A DNA stretch of 64,000 nucleotides, from the NCBI GenBank assembly GCA_011319805.1, contig SJRY01000326.1, positions 44,367-108,366 on the forward strand, in the 5' to 3' direction. Below the pieces are notes generated by a model that had not been told where the DNA came from, did no database searches, and was given only the letters and a program-made list of their open reading frames with translations. The translations under genes and the position numbers were made by a program. Shown in pieces: positions 43,817 to 54,241 of the stretch. The DNA is from Macrocybe gigantea (Eukaryota; Basidiomycota; Agaricomycetes; Agaricales; Callistosporiaceae). Each line of letters begins with the position of its first letter. Within the stretch, counting starts at the first letter, position 1.

Positions 43817-44136
43817 TGTTACAGACATCGCCCAAAGGACCATTCATTTTCTTATCTTATCTTTCCCATATCCCTTATCTTCCCCATCATGCTGCGCAGC
43901 ACGCAGCCATCAAGTCATCCCATTTCCCTAGTCATCCTGAGTCATCTCCTTCCAGTCTTACTCATCCGCAGTCTACAGCATTGCGCAGCCCATGGTCCGT
44001 GCTCGAGTACTGTAATGTATATAAGGACTCCCAGATGTACCAGTAGCGCTAGGCTTAATATTCCTTTTGCCATCATCTCAAGATCACTCTCGCACTTAGT
44101 CTGCCCAAGTCCCTCTGAGATTCGTCTAGCCTAACA
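43817..44136 (+). repeat. 3' LTR of copy I-3
   Basis: 320 bp, preceded by the purine tract CAGAGAGGGTGA and followed by CTGGA and the family II pol tail. TATA and AGGCTTAATAT are kept. Confidence 0.93.
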
Positions 44137-44472
44137 CTGGATGCGGTCGCGAAATTTCATCACGAGAATCCTGAGGTGCCATTCCTAGAAAGAGGACAAT
44201 GTCAGCCCCCACCCCGACCCGCACCGAAAAAGGTAGTACACACCCACTTCCATCAGACCCAATCGCTGAAGGTCTTGTTCGACCACATGGCTGATGAAGT
44301 CTGGGTCTGCCCACAAGGTCAACAAATGAAGACGCTGCCGAAGAAGGAGACCCTTACTGGCTGGATGTCAGACCCGAGCGAAGTCGAGGATCGCCTGGAC
44401 GCGGCTTGGCAGGCATGGCAGCAATGTCAGAACCAGGAAGTCGTAGGTGAGGACGAGCGCCAAAAGGACTAG
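44137..44472 (+). pseudogene. Family II pol C-terminal tail
   Basis: Frame LDAVAKFHHENPEVPF to EDERQKD, TAG at 44470-44472. It starts inside the end of the family II chromodomain because family I is inserted there. A basic/Pro segment (PPPRPAPKKVVHTHFH) and a Trp/Gln segment (DAAWQAWQQCQNQ) follow. A purine tract (AAGAGGGGGGTAA, 44518-44530) then leads into the 3' LTR. The rest of the chromodomain is missing. Confidence 0.7.
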
Positions 44473-44530
44473 GAGGATGATGAAGAAGAAAAACATGATT
44501 GCGAGAACGCAATCCTTAAGAGGGGGGTAA

Positions 44531-44944
44531 TGTTACGATTTAGGACCAATCGTTATCTTGATGACGGGCATGTGACTCAAAAGTCACATGATGAAGACGT
44601 GATAGATGTGACGTGACAAACAAGATGCAATGCAGCGACTCGAGGAAACCCTACGACAACGACACGTCAGCGCTGACTAGGGCAAAGGGTTATTACGCAG
44701 CACCTGCAGGACAACACATGGAGTGCAGTCGGATTCTGACTCACATAGACAAGGGCTTAGGGTTTCACGTAGCATGAGGTTAGCATACTCATGGTCCGTG
44801 CTCGGTAGTCATAACGCATAAATACCTAAATTGTACATAGTAGAACCCAGCTTCGAGCTGGCTAGAAATAGCATTCCTTTCCCTGCCTCTTATCTCTAAG
44901 GGTTAGTTAGAGTGACCTGCGTGCAGAATTGGTTTTGCGTAGCA
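44531..44944 (+). repeat. 3' LTR of family II, 414 bp
   Basis: Matches 34458-34871 with scattered C/T and G/A differences. Followed by the TSD GCTAC (44945-44949), identical to the one before the 5' LTR. Confidence 0.94.
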
Positions 44945-46848
44945 GCTACTAAGATATGCATAAAATACAAGAGACAGAAGTGTTAGGCTTTGACTCTGCC
45001 AAGTTCTCAGAAGATAATAGTGATAAAGTAGAATGAGTAGCAGGATATTATTCTTAGTATACTACTTTATTGAAGCAATGGATATTAATAAATAAAAAAC
45101 ATTTCTATAAATCATACACCAGAAGAATGCATTACAAAAACTAAATTCTCAAGTTCTGACATCAGTAAGAGTTATTCCACTTCATCAGATTTATATAGAA
45201 TATGGTAAAATTTGAAACATACTTGTCTAAAGGCTTAGTGTCTTTATTAATCCTGCATCTTTAGCTTATTTGTAAGTCAGCTCATTAGAGCTATAAATTT
45301 AAATATGACTTGGTTCAAGGCTTAAGCCAAGCTAATTTGTTTAGTGAATCCTATTTGGGCTGATCAAACTGGTGAGCAAACCAGCTCTTGGATTTGATTA
45401 GTAATAGCAAAGCTATTGAAGTGCATGTACTATTATTATTCAGCTGTTCAGCTTAAGTAAGCAGTTAAAATGTACTAATGTAGTGTAAGCACAAGGTTTA
45501 CAATTAGAGTAAGAAGGCCTTATTTAATATTTATCAACTTATATGCCAGAATCAAAGTGAAATAGTTTCATGTAAATTGTATAAGTCTTTTGTAAAGTCC
45601 AAGTTTACAGCTATAGAAAGTTTTCTTTTACAAGTGGTGATCAAGACAGAATATTATTTGGTCTTATAAAATACATGTTCAATCTTTTTTTATTTTGCAC
45701 TTACAAGCCATTGAATTGCATGTCAATAGTTAGATAGAACTTTGCTACTTAAAGAGTGCTAGAATATATGTGATAATATGAAAGAGTGTCTAAATTGAGG
45801 CATTATTCTGAATTGCTTTTAAAAGTGGTAGCATTAGTTCTTTTAAATTGAGGCATTGCTCTTAATTACTTTAATCACCTGGATGTAAAAAAACAAAAGG
45901 ATATGCATTGACATGTATGTAATAACTGAAGAAGTGTTTCTAATGAATTTCTTTAATATAAGTTAAGGCATTGTTTATAGCTAAATTTAATCACATTTAA
46001 TTGCTTAACAAGTATTTATTTTAAAAGCTAGAATTGAACAAAGGCAATCTTGCAAAAATAGAATAATATATTTTTTTAAAATAAAATATTGCAAGGGGCA
46101 ACTTAGGCAAAAGATAAGACTATGAGAGAAAGTAAGATGATATAGCAAATGGATTGTTAATTCTAAGGTTATATAATTGTGTAAGGACTGTTTACTTATA
46201 CTACTATTCTTTTTTAGCAATGAGTAATCTATCCAAAGCAAACTATCCAAATAAGCTGCTAAATGCTAAGAATACTATATAAAATAGAAAGATCTATACT
46301 GAGTTAGATAAATTGTGATGAATCTACAATAAATAGATGCTGGCAAGTATAGGAATAGATAAAAAAAGGATAAAAAAAATATGCTAGTTTATAGAGTTTA
46401 TGGTGTCTATAACATGTTCTTTTTTTTAGATTTGCATTTTTATTTTGATAGTTTCTAGCTATTATTCTTATATTATCTTTATTTTATATCTTTAGCAGCT
46501 TGGCATTAGATTGCATATACTTATCTAAAGTAGAAATAAGGAATTTGTGATAACAATTTTCTACAATAAAATACTTTACTATTTCCTTATAGATATATTA
46601 TTTAATTTTTGTAGGACTAGCAAAACCAGAAATATTCATTAAATAAATAGTATATATGTATATGATCAAATAAAATAATGGTAAATACTGATGACTTTAA
46701 TAATATTGGTAAGTCATTGTTCAAAACTAAGCACCTTGCCAGTGTCATGGCCTAGTTGGAAGGTAACAGCGTTAGTCATTGTATTATAGAAATAGATGAC
46801 AGCAAATTATAGATGCAGTATGTGTTTGAGAAATAGGTTGACAATCAT
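44945..46848. repeat. Inverted copy of the AT-rich 22321-24224 stretch
   Basis: Position pairs add up to 69169 throughout. It includes the mirrored decayed hAT end E (about 45251-45609) and repeat cores AAATTGAGGCATT near 45792 and 45848. No gene. Confidence 0.75.
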
Positions 46849-47046
46849 CATTTTCTCTTAGATCCTGGCCATTCATGTCATCTTGAAGGGAATTCATTAT
46901 TGTCGTTCTTGTGATAGGGTCGAAGCTCCAAAGCATGGAAGGTTGGGAAGATATTAGTCGAATTTGGTAAATCAAGTATATAGATCGATCTTTCTGGCCA
47001 TGCCTCTATGATCTTGTAGGGACTGTCGAACCTGGGCATGAACTTG

Positions 47047-47071
47047 GCTATGCATAGTGTTGCCGCGGCTC
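47047..47071. repeat. hAT copy A left TSD and TIR
   Basis: TSD GCTATGCA 47047-47054; TIR TAGTGTTGCCGCGGCTC 47055-47071. The TAG start and 8-bp TSD fit hAT elements. Confidence 0.95.
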
Positions 47072-47352
47072 CAACTCGGAACCGACTAAGAACCGGAGCC
47101 GAGTTGGGGCCAAGCCGAAGCCGAGCCGGATCGGCAATAACCGCTAACGTCGGCTCAGGGGAACCGAACAGCCGCGGCTCGTTTGCCAAGTCGGTTGGAG
47201 TCGACTACAGCCGCTGAACTGATGGAGCTGGGCATTCCAGAGAAGAAAAAGTAAAAATGCACATTAGATTACGTGTATACTTCCAAGAATTATGGTAATA
47301 CTAAATGTCGTGGTATCGTAGTCCTAGAAATTAGATGTAGTATTGACAGCTA
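47072..47352. other. Left subterminal region of hAT copy A
   Basis: 47072-47235 is dense in GAGCC/GGCTC, GCCGA and GAACCG motifs in both orientations, as expected for transposase-binding sites. 47236-47352 is the 3' flank of the SPT5-like gene. The same sequence is in copies B and D. Confidence 0.6.
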
Positions 47353-49858
47353 TTATTTGGCACGTAACTTTCGAGCTTCGGTGCGCATTGCCTGCATAAG
47401 TCCATCGTTAATCTTTTTTTGCTCTGGCGTCTCGTAACCCTGGCATAAGTCCGCAGAAGTCAACTCGACTATCTCTCCTGACAGGCTGTCCTCGCCGCTC
47501 TCGTCTCGGTTCATGACGGCGCACCGGATGATTGCCGTGTCATCATCATACCGGTGATGGATGCGACGCACGTATTTACCTCGGTGCTCGCCTCTCACGA
47601 CCACTAAAAGACCGTTGTCGCGAGTTGGATGAGCCGGTTCAACCGTAACCCATTGCGTTGGGATATTTTCCGACGTTTTGTAGTGCTGGTGTCGCAGAGA
47701 GACATTGCCGTTTTCATCGGATACAATCGAGATTGCCAGCTTCTTGTTGTATCCGCCGCCGTTCACCTTGACCCGTACCATACGACCGACAAGACGTGGA
47801 TCGAGCAAAAAATGCTGCGCCTCGGATTGTTGGCTTGTGGAACTGGGATGCAGGCTGGGAGCAGGTTGTCGCGGAGTCAGTGCAGGGAGAGGTGAATAGG
47901 GCATCCACGCGCTGGGATTCCAGGCTGGGCTCGACAAGCCAAAGTTTGGCATCGGTGTTTGACCACCTGTCATCCCAAGTGTGGGTGGGGCCAGTGAATG
48001 AGAAGAGCTTGATGCCTCGGGGTGATTGCGAGGCTTAAATCGAGGATTGCCATGTGGAAGGCAGGTGAAAAGTTTTTGACCGGACCTGTTAGATTCGAAT
48101 CAGCAAGGACTTATGCCAATGCAACCAGAACTTACGGTGGATCAACCACGTCGTCATAATCGAACATGTAGTTTTGAAATGGGGTGGCGGGATTGAAGCG
48201 CAGAAGTTGGACAACTAATTTGATGCCGCTTGCAGTAGATTCATCGCATATGACGTCCTGGACCATAGCGCGAGCGCCCTTCATGGAGTGGTGCTGCTTC
48301 GTTATCAACACCTCACGTCCCCTCCATGGAATGTACTCTCGGTCCTGCGTCGTTTCGCGCGGCGGTGGCGGGTTTAGCAGATTTTCTGGCTCAATAATCC
48401 TTAGGCAATTGATGTGCATGGAATACGACTGGGAAAGATATCAGAAATAGTGATAGAAATATCGCAGGCGTCCTTACAACTAAGTTGCTCCCCATGGATT
48501 GTGCCAGGCCATCCGGCTGCTCAAGAAGGTGCACAGTTGTATCAACCACGCCCACGACCCACGCCTTTTGGCCTATACGTGGTCCGCCCGTCATTTCAAC
48601 GAAATTTCCTGCCACAATCGCTTTGCGAAGATCACGCCAGGGAACGTTGACCAAGCCCTCCCCATTTTCCAAATCTACTTCAACGCCATTCTCAGAAAGA
48701 GAGCGAATAGTTCCTCGCTTGCCTGAGGATGTGACGTCGACAATTTCCTGCTCTGCAAATTTCCACTCTGCGGGACATATGAACTTGGCAGTCTGGACCG
48801 CCGGATGACCGCTGACATGGTATGTCAGAAACGCCTCACTGGACAAGTGAACGTCAGCACGAGTCACGGAATGAGAGTCGAAGTCCTTCAACAGGAGTCC
48901 GTGTTCCAAATTCACACCACAAAGCTGGAATACTTGATCCTCCTCCATGTGCCTGAGCCGAAGGTGTAAGCGTTCGGGGAGAGCGGAGGGATCGAATAGC
49001 TTGGGGACGGGAGGAATAGTTGATCGTTTCCTCTTCTTCGGGTGGGGCGGATCGTTGAAAGTCAGGCGAGGTATCAGCAAGACACCTACGAAGGGGCCGG
49101 CACAGTTGCGGATTAAGCCTACGTCGCCCTTGTACCGGCCCCGGAGAACCCTCACCCATGACCCGACTGTAGGAGTATCCACAGGCTCCAATACCGTCAA
49201 GGTCCGCTGCCAATCCTTTACGTCGATCTGCTTTGCGTTGATTTCCAGGGTACGATGAGAAACACCTGGGATTATTTTGAGGAGCTGGCGGAGGGCTTGA
49301 TTCATCGTTGCTTCTACATAGATGGAGCCGCGAGGTAGACCCCTATGGAAAGCAGCACGGAGTTGATGCTCAGGTTTGGCTGCCAGGAATAACGACATCA
49401 ACGCCTGATCCTCCACGCCAATCTACACAGAGAACGTTAGTAGCCATCGAAATGCTTAAGGTCCACTTACGCGGCAAGGAATACGCCATAATGGATAGTC
49501 ATCGTCTTTCAATATGCCCTCCAACGGAACGCCCACACTGATTTCTTCGTCCAGCGGACACAGAGACGTATTTCGAGGTTGATGCGCGTACTGTGCGATG
49601 CGCGACAGCAGGCTTTCAAAGCCGTCCTCGTTTTCATTGTCCTCCGGTAACCGGCGTGCGGAGGGACCAGTTTGCACATCAGGGATCGTATCGTCTATGA
49701 AGTCGTCTGGAGATAGAATAGTTATCTTGTGTCATTTCATAGAGTCAGTCCAGCTCACCAAGATCGTCCTCCTCCTCATCATCACTGTCATTTTGGTCGT
49801 CCACCTCCGCCTCAACGTCGAAGAATCGTAAAGCTGCGTCTGAAACGTATCGGGGCAT
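47353..49858 (-). CDS. SPT5-like transcription elongation factor, transposon cargo, 768 aa
   Basis: Five exons: 49858-49759, 49706-49471, 49422-48478, 48428-48136, 48085-47353. The four GT-AG introns are 48-52 nt and the joined frame has no stop. The ATG at 49858 is preceded in frame by TAG. Domains: acidic N-terminus (about 16-35), NGN-like domain about 105-192 (WRIPCRIGVEDQALMSLFL, GSIYVEA), KOW units near 197-220, 338-360, 385-413 and 461-487, a Ser/Pro linker with a CTR-like SPAWNPSAW (about 577-585), and a last KOW near 682-705. SPT5 clamps RNA polymerase II with SPT4 in the nucleus and is usually 1,000 aa or more, so this is a shortened paralog. It is divergent from the transposase gene, inside the TIRs. 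A role in transcribing the element is inferred. Confidence 0.88.
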
Positions 49859-50422
49859 TGCGGCAACTTTGAGTGCGCGTAGAGGCTAAGAATCATTATC
49901 AGCATCCTGCCGCACGAAACCGATGGGTAAAACGACGGCAATGATCATTGCGAACGACGCGTACGTCGTGCAATGACTGATTTCACGCGTTCTTCTTTGC
50001 CTTTCATTTTTTTTCTCACTCATTTTCATTGCAATAACTATTTACTGACTACTAGAACGAACGTTGACTTACCGGGAGTGGACGACCACACCACGAAGGG
50101 GGATGGTAGTAGTAGCGGACGAGGAGTGGAAGCGTGCGAAAGCGGAGTTGGGCGGCATCATAGGGTAGTGGGAAGTTGAAACGTCGGGTATTGCCCGGGA
50201 CCGAGTTCCCGACTCGGGCAATACCCGACGTTTCAACTTCCCACTACCCTATGATGCCGCCCAACTCCGCTTTCGCACGCTTCCACTCCTCGTCCGCTAC
50301 CACCACCATCCCTCCTCATAGTGTACCAAGTTGCCATCCCATTGTAGTTAGGCGTCGATTTACATTAGATAGTACCTGAGTAACTTGAATGTCATGAAAT
50401 GAAGTGACTGTCTGAGAAGTTA
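49859..50422. promoter_or_regulatory. Divergent intergenic region with 86-bp perfect hairpin
   Basis: The perfect inverted repeat 50112-50197 / 50215-50300 (86 bp per arm, 17-nt loop) lies between the starts of the two element genes. A smaller imperfect palindrome (CATTGC to GCAATG) is at 49946-49975. No clear TATA was fixed. It could act as a shared promoter or regulator, a transposase-binding site, or a hairpin RNA. Confidence 0.75.
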
Positions 50423-53400
50423 ATGGACAATGAGGAGGATAAATGGGTCAATGACGCCCAAGTAGGTCAGATAACCCGAACGCATGATGATAAAGCACCA
50501 CCATACATGCAGCTTAGGGAGGACCTCGAGGAGGGGAACATTCAAGTACGTCCCTTGCCAGCATACTCTCTAAACGTAATCGAGCCTCTTATCTTTGCCA
50601 TGCAGGATGTAGCATGCATACCGCATTCAATCCCTCCCGTCCGCGTCATCAGGTGGCATGTTCCACCTTATATGACCAGGCGAGCGTTTCGGACTTGTGC
50701 CATCTCCACCCAGTCAGTAATGCCTCGCAAACCACGACGCCAAGCGACTACAGAGCCATCGACGGATGCTCCACCAACAGTTCCCATCGATTCTACACCC
50801 GAACCTTACACTCCGGAAACTGAAGGTGGCGCTGGAATAAAGACAAGGAGACAGCGGGCTATCCCTTCATGGCCAACTCACCCCACCACTCGTCTGGCAG
50901 CCCAGCAGTCTGCTCCACATTCTCTCCAGCCTTCTACGATTTCCTCAGCGGATCCCACTCCGCGTCCTATTCCGCCTGAGATCTTTCCGCCTCAGACCCT
51001 TCTGCTGCCTCGTCCCACTAGACGCCAAGCTGCATCTCCCCCCGACCTTTCCTCTGGTGAGGAGTTCGACTATGGAGGCGTTGATGGCCAGCGGTACAGC
51101 GACGATGAAGGTTCTACTAATGCGCCACCACCGTCAGAGAGTCTGGCAACCGAAGCCGGCTCTTCACCCCTTCCAGTCGTCAATTTCACGGGCCCTGCGA
51201 AGTCCAAAGGACGAAATATCGCCTACGATATACAACACTTCTTCGATAAATCGGACAAGACCGTAGGCACCGTGTGCCTTTTGTGCAAGTAAGTCGATCT
51301 CAATAGCCCTGAATTCATCTCCCTAATGCTTGCCATATTGTAGGAAGAACGGAATCAACAAGGTCTTTAGTTCCACGACTTCGAACTCTCCCCTTCGCGA
51401 CCACTTGTTCAGCAAGCACCGGGACGAGTACCTCAATGTTTGCGCAAGTAAGGGATGGAAAGTTCAGAGTGCCGATACAAGGAACGCTCCAGCCTTATCA
51501 GCACTAGACGCCAACAGACTACCTTTCACGCTCGAGAGGTTTCATGAGTATCTCGTCAGATTCATCGTCGTCGATGATCAGGTAGGCCCATAGTTTGTAC
51601 ATGACAGCCTGACACTGACTGTTATTCCCGTTTAGTCCATCAGCGTCGTTGAATGCCCAGAGTTCCGGACGCTGCTCCTCCTTCTGCGGGAAGCACTGCG
51701 CGATGCGGACATTCCTCATCGGACAAAGATAAGGGAATCGATTATGCAGCGAGTACACCGTCTTCTACCTGAATTAAGGCAGAACTTTGCGGTTTGTTTT
51801 TGATTTACATATTTCCGTCTTGTTATTCATCAGATTTTTCAGAACGCTCCCGGAAAAGTGAACTTCACGATGGATATTTGGTCCTCGTCATCTTTACGCC
51901 CGTTCTTGGCTATCACAGCGCATTGGATAAGCCGCGACAGTGACAGTCGTGCTCTCAGTCTCGAGTGTTCCCTGATTGCTTTTCATCACCTGCGTGGCAC
52001 ACACTCCGGAGAACGTCTTGCTAGAGTCGTCCTCCCTCTTTTGGACCGCGTCGGAGTAACCGTCAAGGTAATGCCATTTTACATACAAGAAGTGCTAGCT
52101 CTAACATTTAAGTAGGTTGGACTTTTCACTCTTGACAACGCGTCCAACAACGTGACTACTCTTCAACATCTCGAGTCCCTCCTCCGACAACGCGATATCC
52201 CATTTCACCACCGAGAGAATCGTATACGATGCTTTCCTCATGTTGTGCACATTTGTGTGACACATGTCATTAAGATGTTCTCGAGCAAACCAGAAGAACG
52301 CGCCAACATTTGTATTGAACCGTCAACATCCGATGCTTTTACCATTCCCCTTGACGCATCCGCGATCCCGAACGTTTTCTTGGATACCTCAGATCCAAGT
52401 AACGACCAAGATTTCGATGAGAGTATTCTGCACTCCATTCCACCCCCTCCTAGCTGGGATAACGAAGCTCGTCAAACGTATGAGGAAGCCGTGGCTCGTA
52501 ATCCGCTCGCCTTGGTCCGGAATGTTTGCTGTGCTGTGCGTTCATCTGGTCAACGAAAAGAAGCGTTCTTTCAAGTCATTCAAGATGGCATCGCACGCGG
52601 AAGATTCAAGGACGACGAAGGCCTATTATTAACCGTCTACGAGCTTCTCCTCGATGTCAGGACACGATGGGATTCAACGTTCCTAATGGTTGAGCGATTC
52701 CTTTATCTCCGTCAGGTATGTATTACCAATCCAACTTGGTCACGGATTCACAGTCTTACAATGAATCCCAAATAGCCGATCGAAGTCTTTTTGTCGTTGC
52801 CGGAACAGAAAGCTCTTCACAAACTACGTTTAACGTCATGTGAATGGCAGGTTTTGGTCGATATTAAGAGCATCCTCGAGGTATTGTAGCTGGAGCATTC
52901 TATTAACAGACTTTTTTCATTTATTCCTCCTTAGGTGCCACATAACGTGTACAATGTCTTATCGTTTGAGCGGGTACCTACACTATGTGATACAATCCCT
53001 GCCATAGAGACATTCATGACTCTCTGGGAAGAGCTCCGCGAGAAGAAACCGCATCTTGGTCCTTTCATTGATGTCGGTTTGGACTACGCTATCAAGTACT
53101 ACCGAAAAATCGACGATACCCGAGCCTATGCAATCGCATTATGTGAGTAGCCCATTGTGACGTGGACATTTACTGACAGCATTGTCTAGTTCTAAATCCG
53201 ACTGTGCGGATGTCGTGGTTTCGAGTCCACTGGGAACGGGAATACGCTGACGAGGCTGAGAAAGCGATCAAGGAAACAGTACGTTCGGTTGTGTTTCTAT
53301 TTGATCGACTGCTGATATTCAAGTAGATGATGGAATATCGGCATAATCAACCAGTCACGCGGATCGCGAGCAATGCCCCTGCTGAGCCACGTCGCGTCGC

Positions 53401-53956
53401 TCCACGACAACTCGCCTGGCAGAAACTGACGTTGAAGGTGACAGAAGGACGTGGCATCTCGACCGGAACCCAGAGCGTCGAGGAAGAATTTCAACGGTAC
53501 GTCATGGGCCCATTGCATAATATAGGTGAAATTGTTCCACTTCGATTTTGGCAGGTAAGTTGATAAATATTGAATATTCGAATGACCTCTCATGAATTTA
53601 TCCAGGCGAACGAAACGGTCTTTCCTACCCTTTACGCTATGGCACTCGACTATCTCTCTGTACCCGCCTCAGCTGTTCCGTCAGAGCGAATATTCTCATC
53701 GGCCAGCGAAACGGACACAAAAAAACGCAATCGCATTCATCCAGCGCTTATGGAAGCCCTTCAGTTACTCAAATTCGCATACAAGAAGGATCGCATCAAT
53801 TTCACGCAAGGCCTCCTTACTCCGATTTCGGACTTGATGCCTAGTGACGGCGATTTGCTTGCCAGACTGGCTGGTGATGCTGATTCATCGATCATGGATG
53901 ACATTTTACGAATGACGGGGCAGTATTATGACGAGGAGATGAACGAAACAAACTAA
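50423..53956 (+). CDS. hAT transposase with BED zinc finger, ten exons, about 1,021 aa
   Basis: Exons: 50423-51288, 51344-51581, 51636-51791, 51843-52067, 52116-52715, 52776-52880, 52935-53142, 53190-53278, 53327-53554, 53606-53956. The nine GT-AG introns are 47-60 nt, all phases fit and no stop occurs. The Pro/Ser-rich N-terminus is poorly conserved in style, and a start at 50720 (MPRKPR, 922 aa) is equally possible. BED finger C285-x2-C288-x20-H309-x4-H314. RNase H-like catalytic region with Asp in FTMDIWSS (about 431) and LDNASNN (about 502). C-terminal hAT dimerisation region in exon 10 (DYLSVPASAVPSERIFSSAS). It would cut and join the TIRs in the nucleus. It may also mobilise copies B and C. 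Confidence 0.93.
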
Positions 53957-54241
53957 TATTGTCTATTTAACACGAACGAAATACAGGTTACTTTTTCTAC
54001 ACTACACCAGCACATTTCGACTCCCCACATAAGCCGAACGATGACGACGCATGTGCCTCAACAGCATTTTGCTGTCGCTGAACAGGTCCGAGAGCCGGCT
54101 TGGTGACCAGTTTAGTCGGCCCAAACAGGCTTAGCTGAATAAATCGGCTCGGCTTTACCCGCTGAGCCGAGTCAGACCCGAAGTCGCGGCTCACCAGAGC
54201 CGACTTGCGGTTAGCCGAGCCGCGGCAACACTAGCTATGCA
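53957..54241. other. Right subterminal region, TIR (54217-54233) and TSD (54234-54241)
   Basis: The 3' flank of the transposase, then a GC-rich run with many GCCGA, GGCTC and GAGCC motifs (54060-54216), the TIR and the TSD GCTATGCA. The same end opens copy C (62056) and, in worn form, copy E (23670-23918). Confidence 0.85.

Larger units (their letters stand above)
40031..44136 (+). mobile_element. Gypsy family I, copy I-3 (right arm), 5'-truncated, nested in family II
   Basis: Begins inside the first zinc knuckle (CTGCAATAAACC) and runs through pol and ORF3 to a 3' LTR whose outer flank, CTGGA, lies in the family II chromodomain end. It is the inverted counterpart of 25033-30482. It has a 501-bp in-frame deletion in RT (junction near 40833) that copy I-2 lacks, and it retains the integrase and chromodomain that copy I-2 lost. 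Confidence 0.9.
34458..44944 (+). mobile_element. Gypsy family II (chromovirus) with nested family I
   Basis: The two 414-bp LTRs are flanked by GCTAC at 34453-34457 and 44945-44949, so this is one insertion. Its interior is gag, frameshift site, PR, RT, RNase H and integrase to 40030, then a truncated family I (40031-44136), then the family II pol tail and 3' LTR. The sequence between the family II integrase and the tail, plus the family I 5' LTR and most of its gag, was removed by a deletion joining at 40030/40031. Confidence 0.92.
47055..54233 (+). mobile_element. Complete hAT element copy A carrying transposase and SPT5-like gene
   Basis: 7,179 bp, with perfect 17-bp TIRs and the 8-bp TSD GCTATGCA (47047-47054 and 54234-54241). 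The empty site (TGCATAGC) is at 22115-22122 in the mirrored family IV copy. From left: GC-rich subterminal region, SPT5-like gene (minus), hairpin, hAT transposase (plus), GC-rich subterminal region. Both genes splice to uninterrupted frames, so this copy may be autonomous. High CpG content against worn flanks indicates recent insertion. Confidence 0.96.

Noticed and set aside
49732..49941. 69-aa ORF upstream of the SPT5-like gene
   Set aside because: It is the wrong frame over exon 1 and intron 1 of the SPT5-like gene. The correct frame gives an acidic N-terminus that splices into exon 2.
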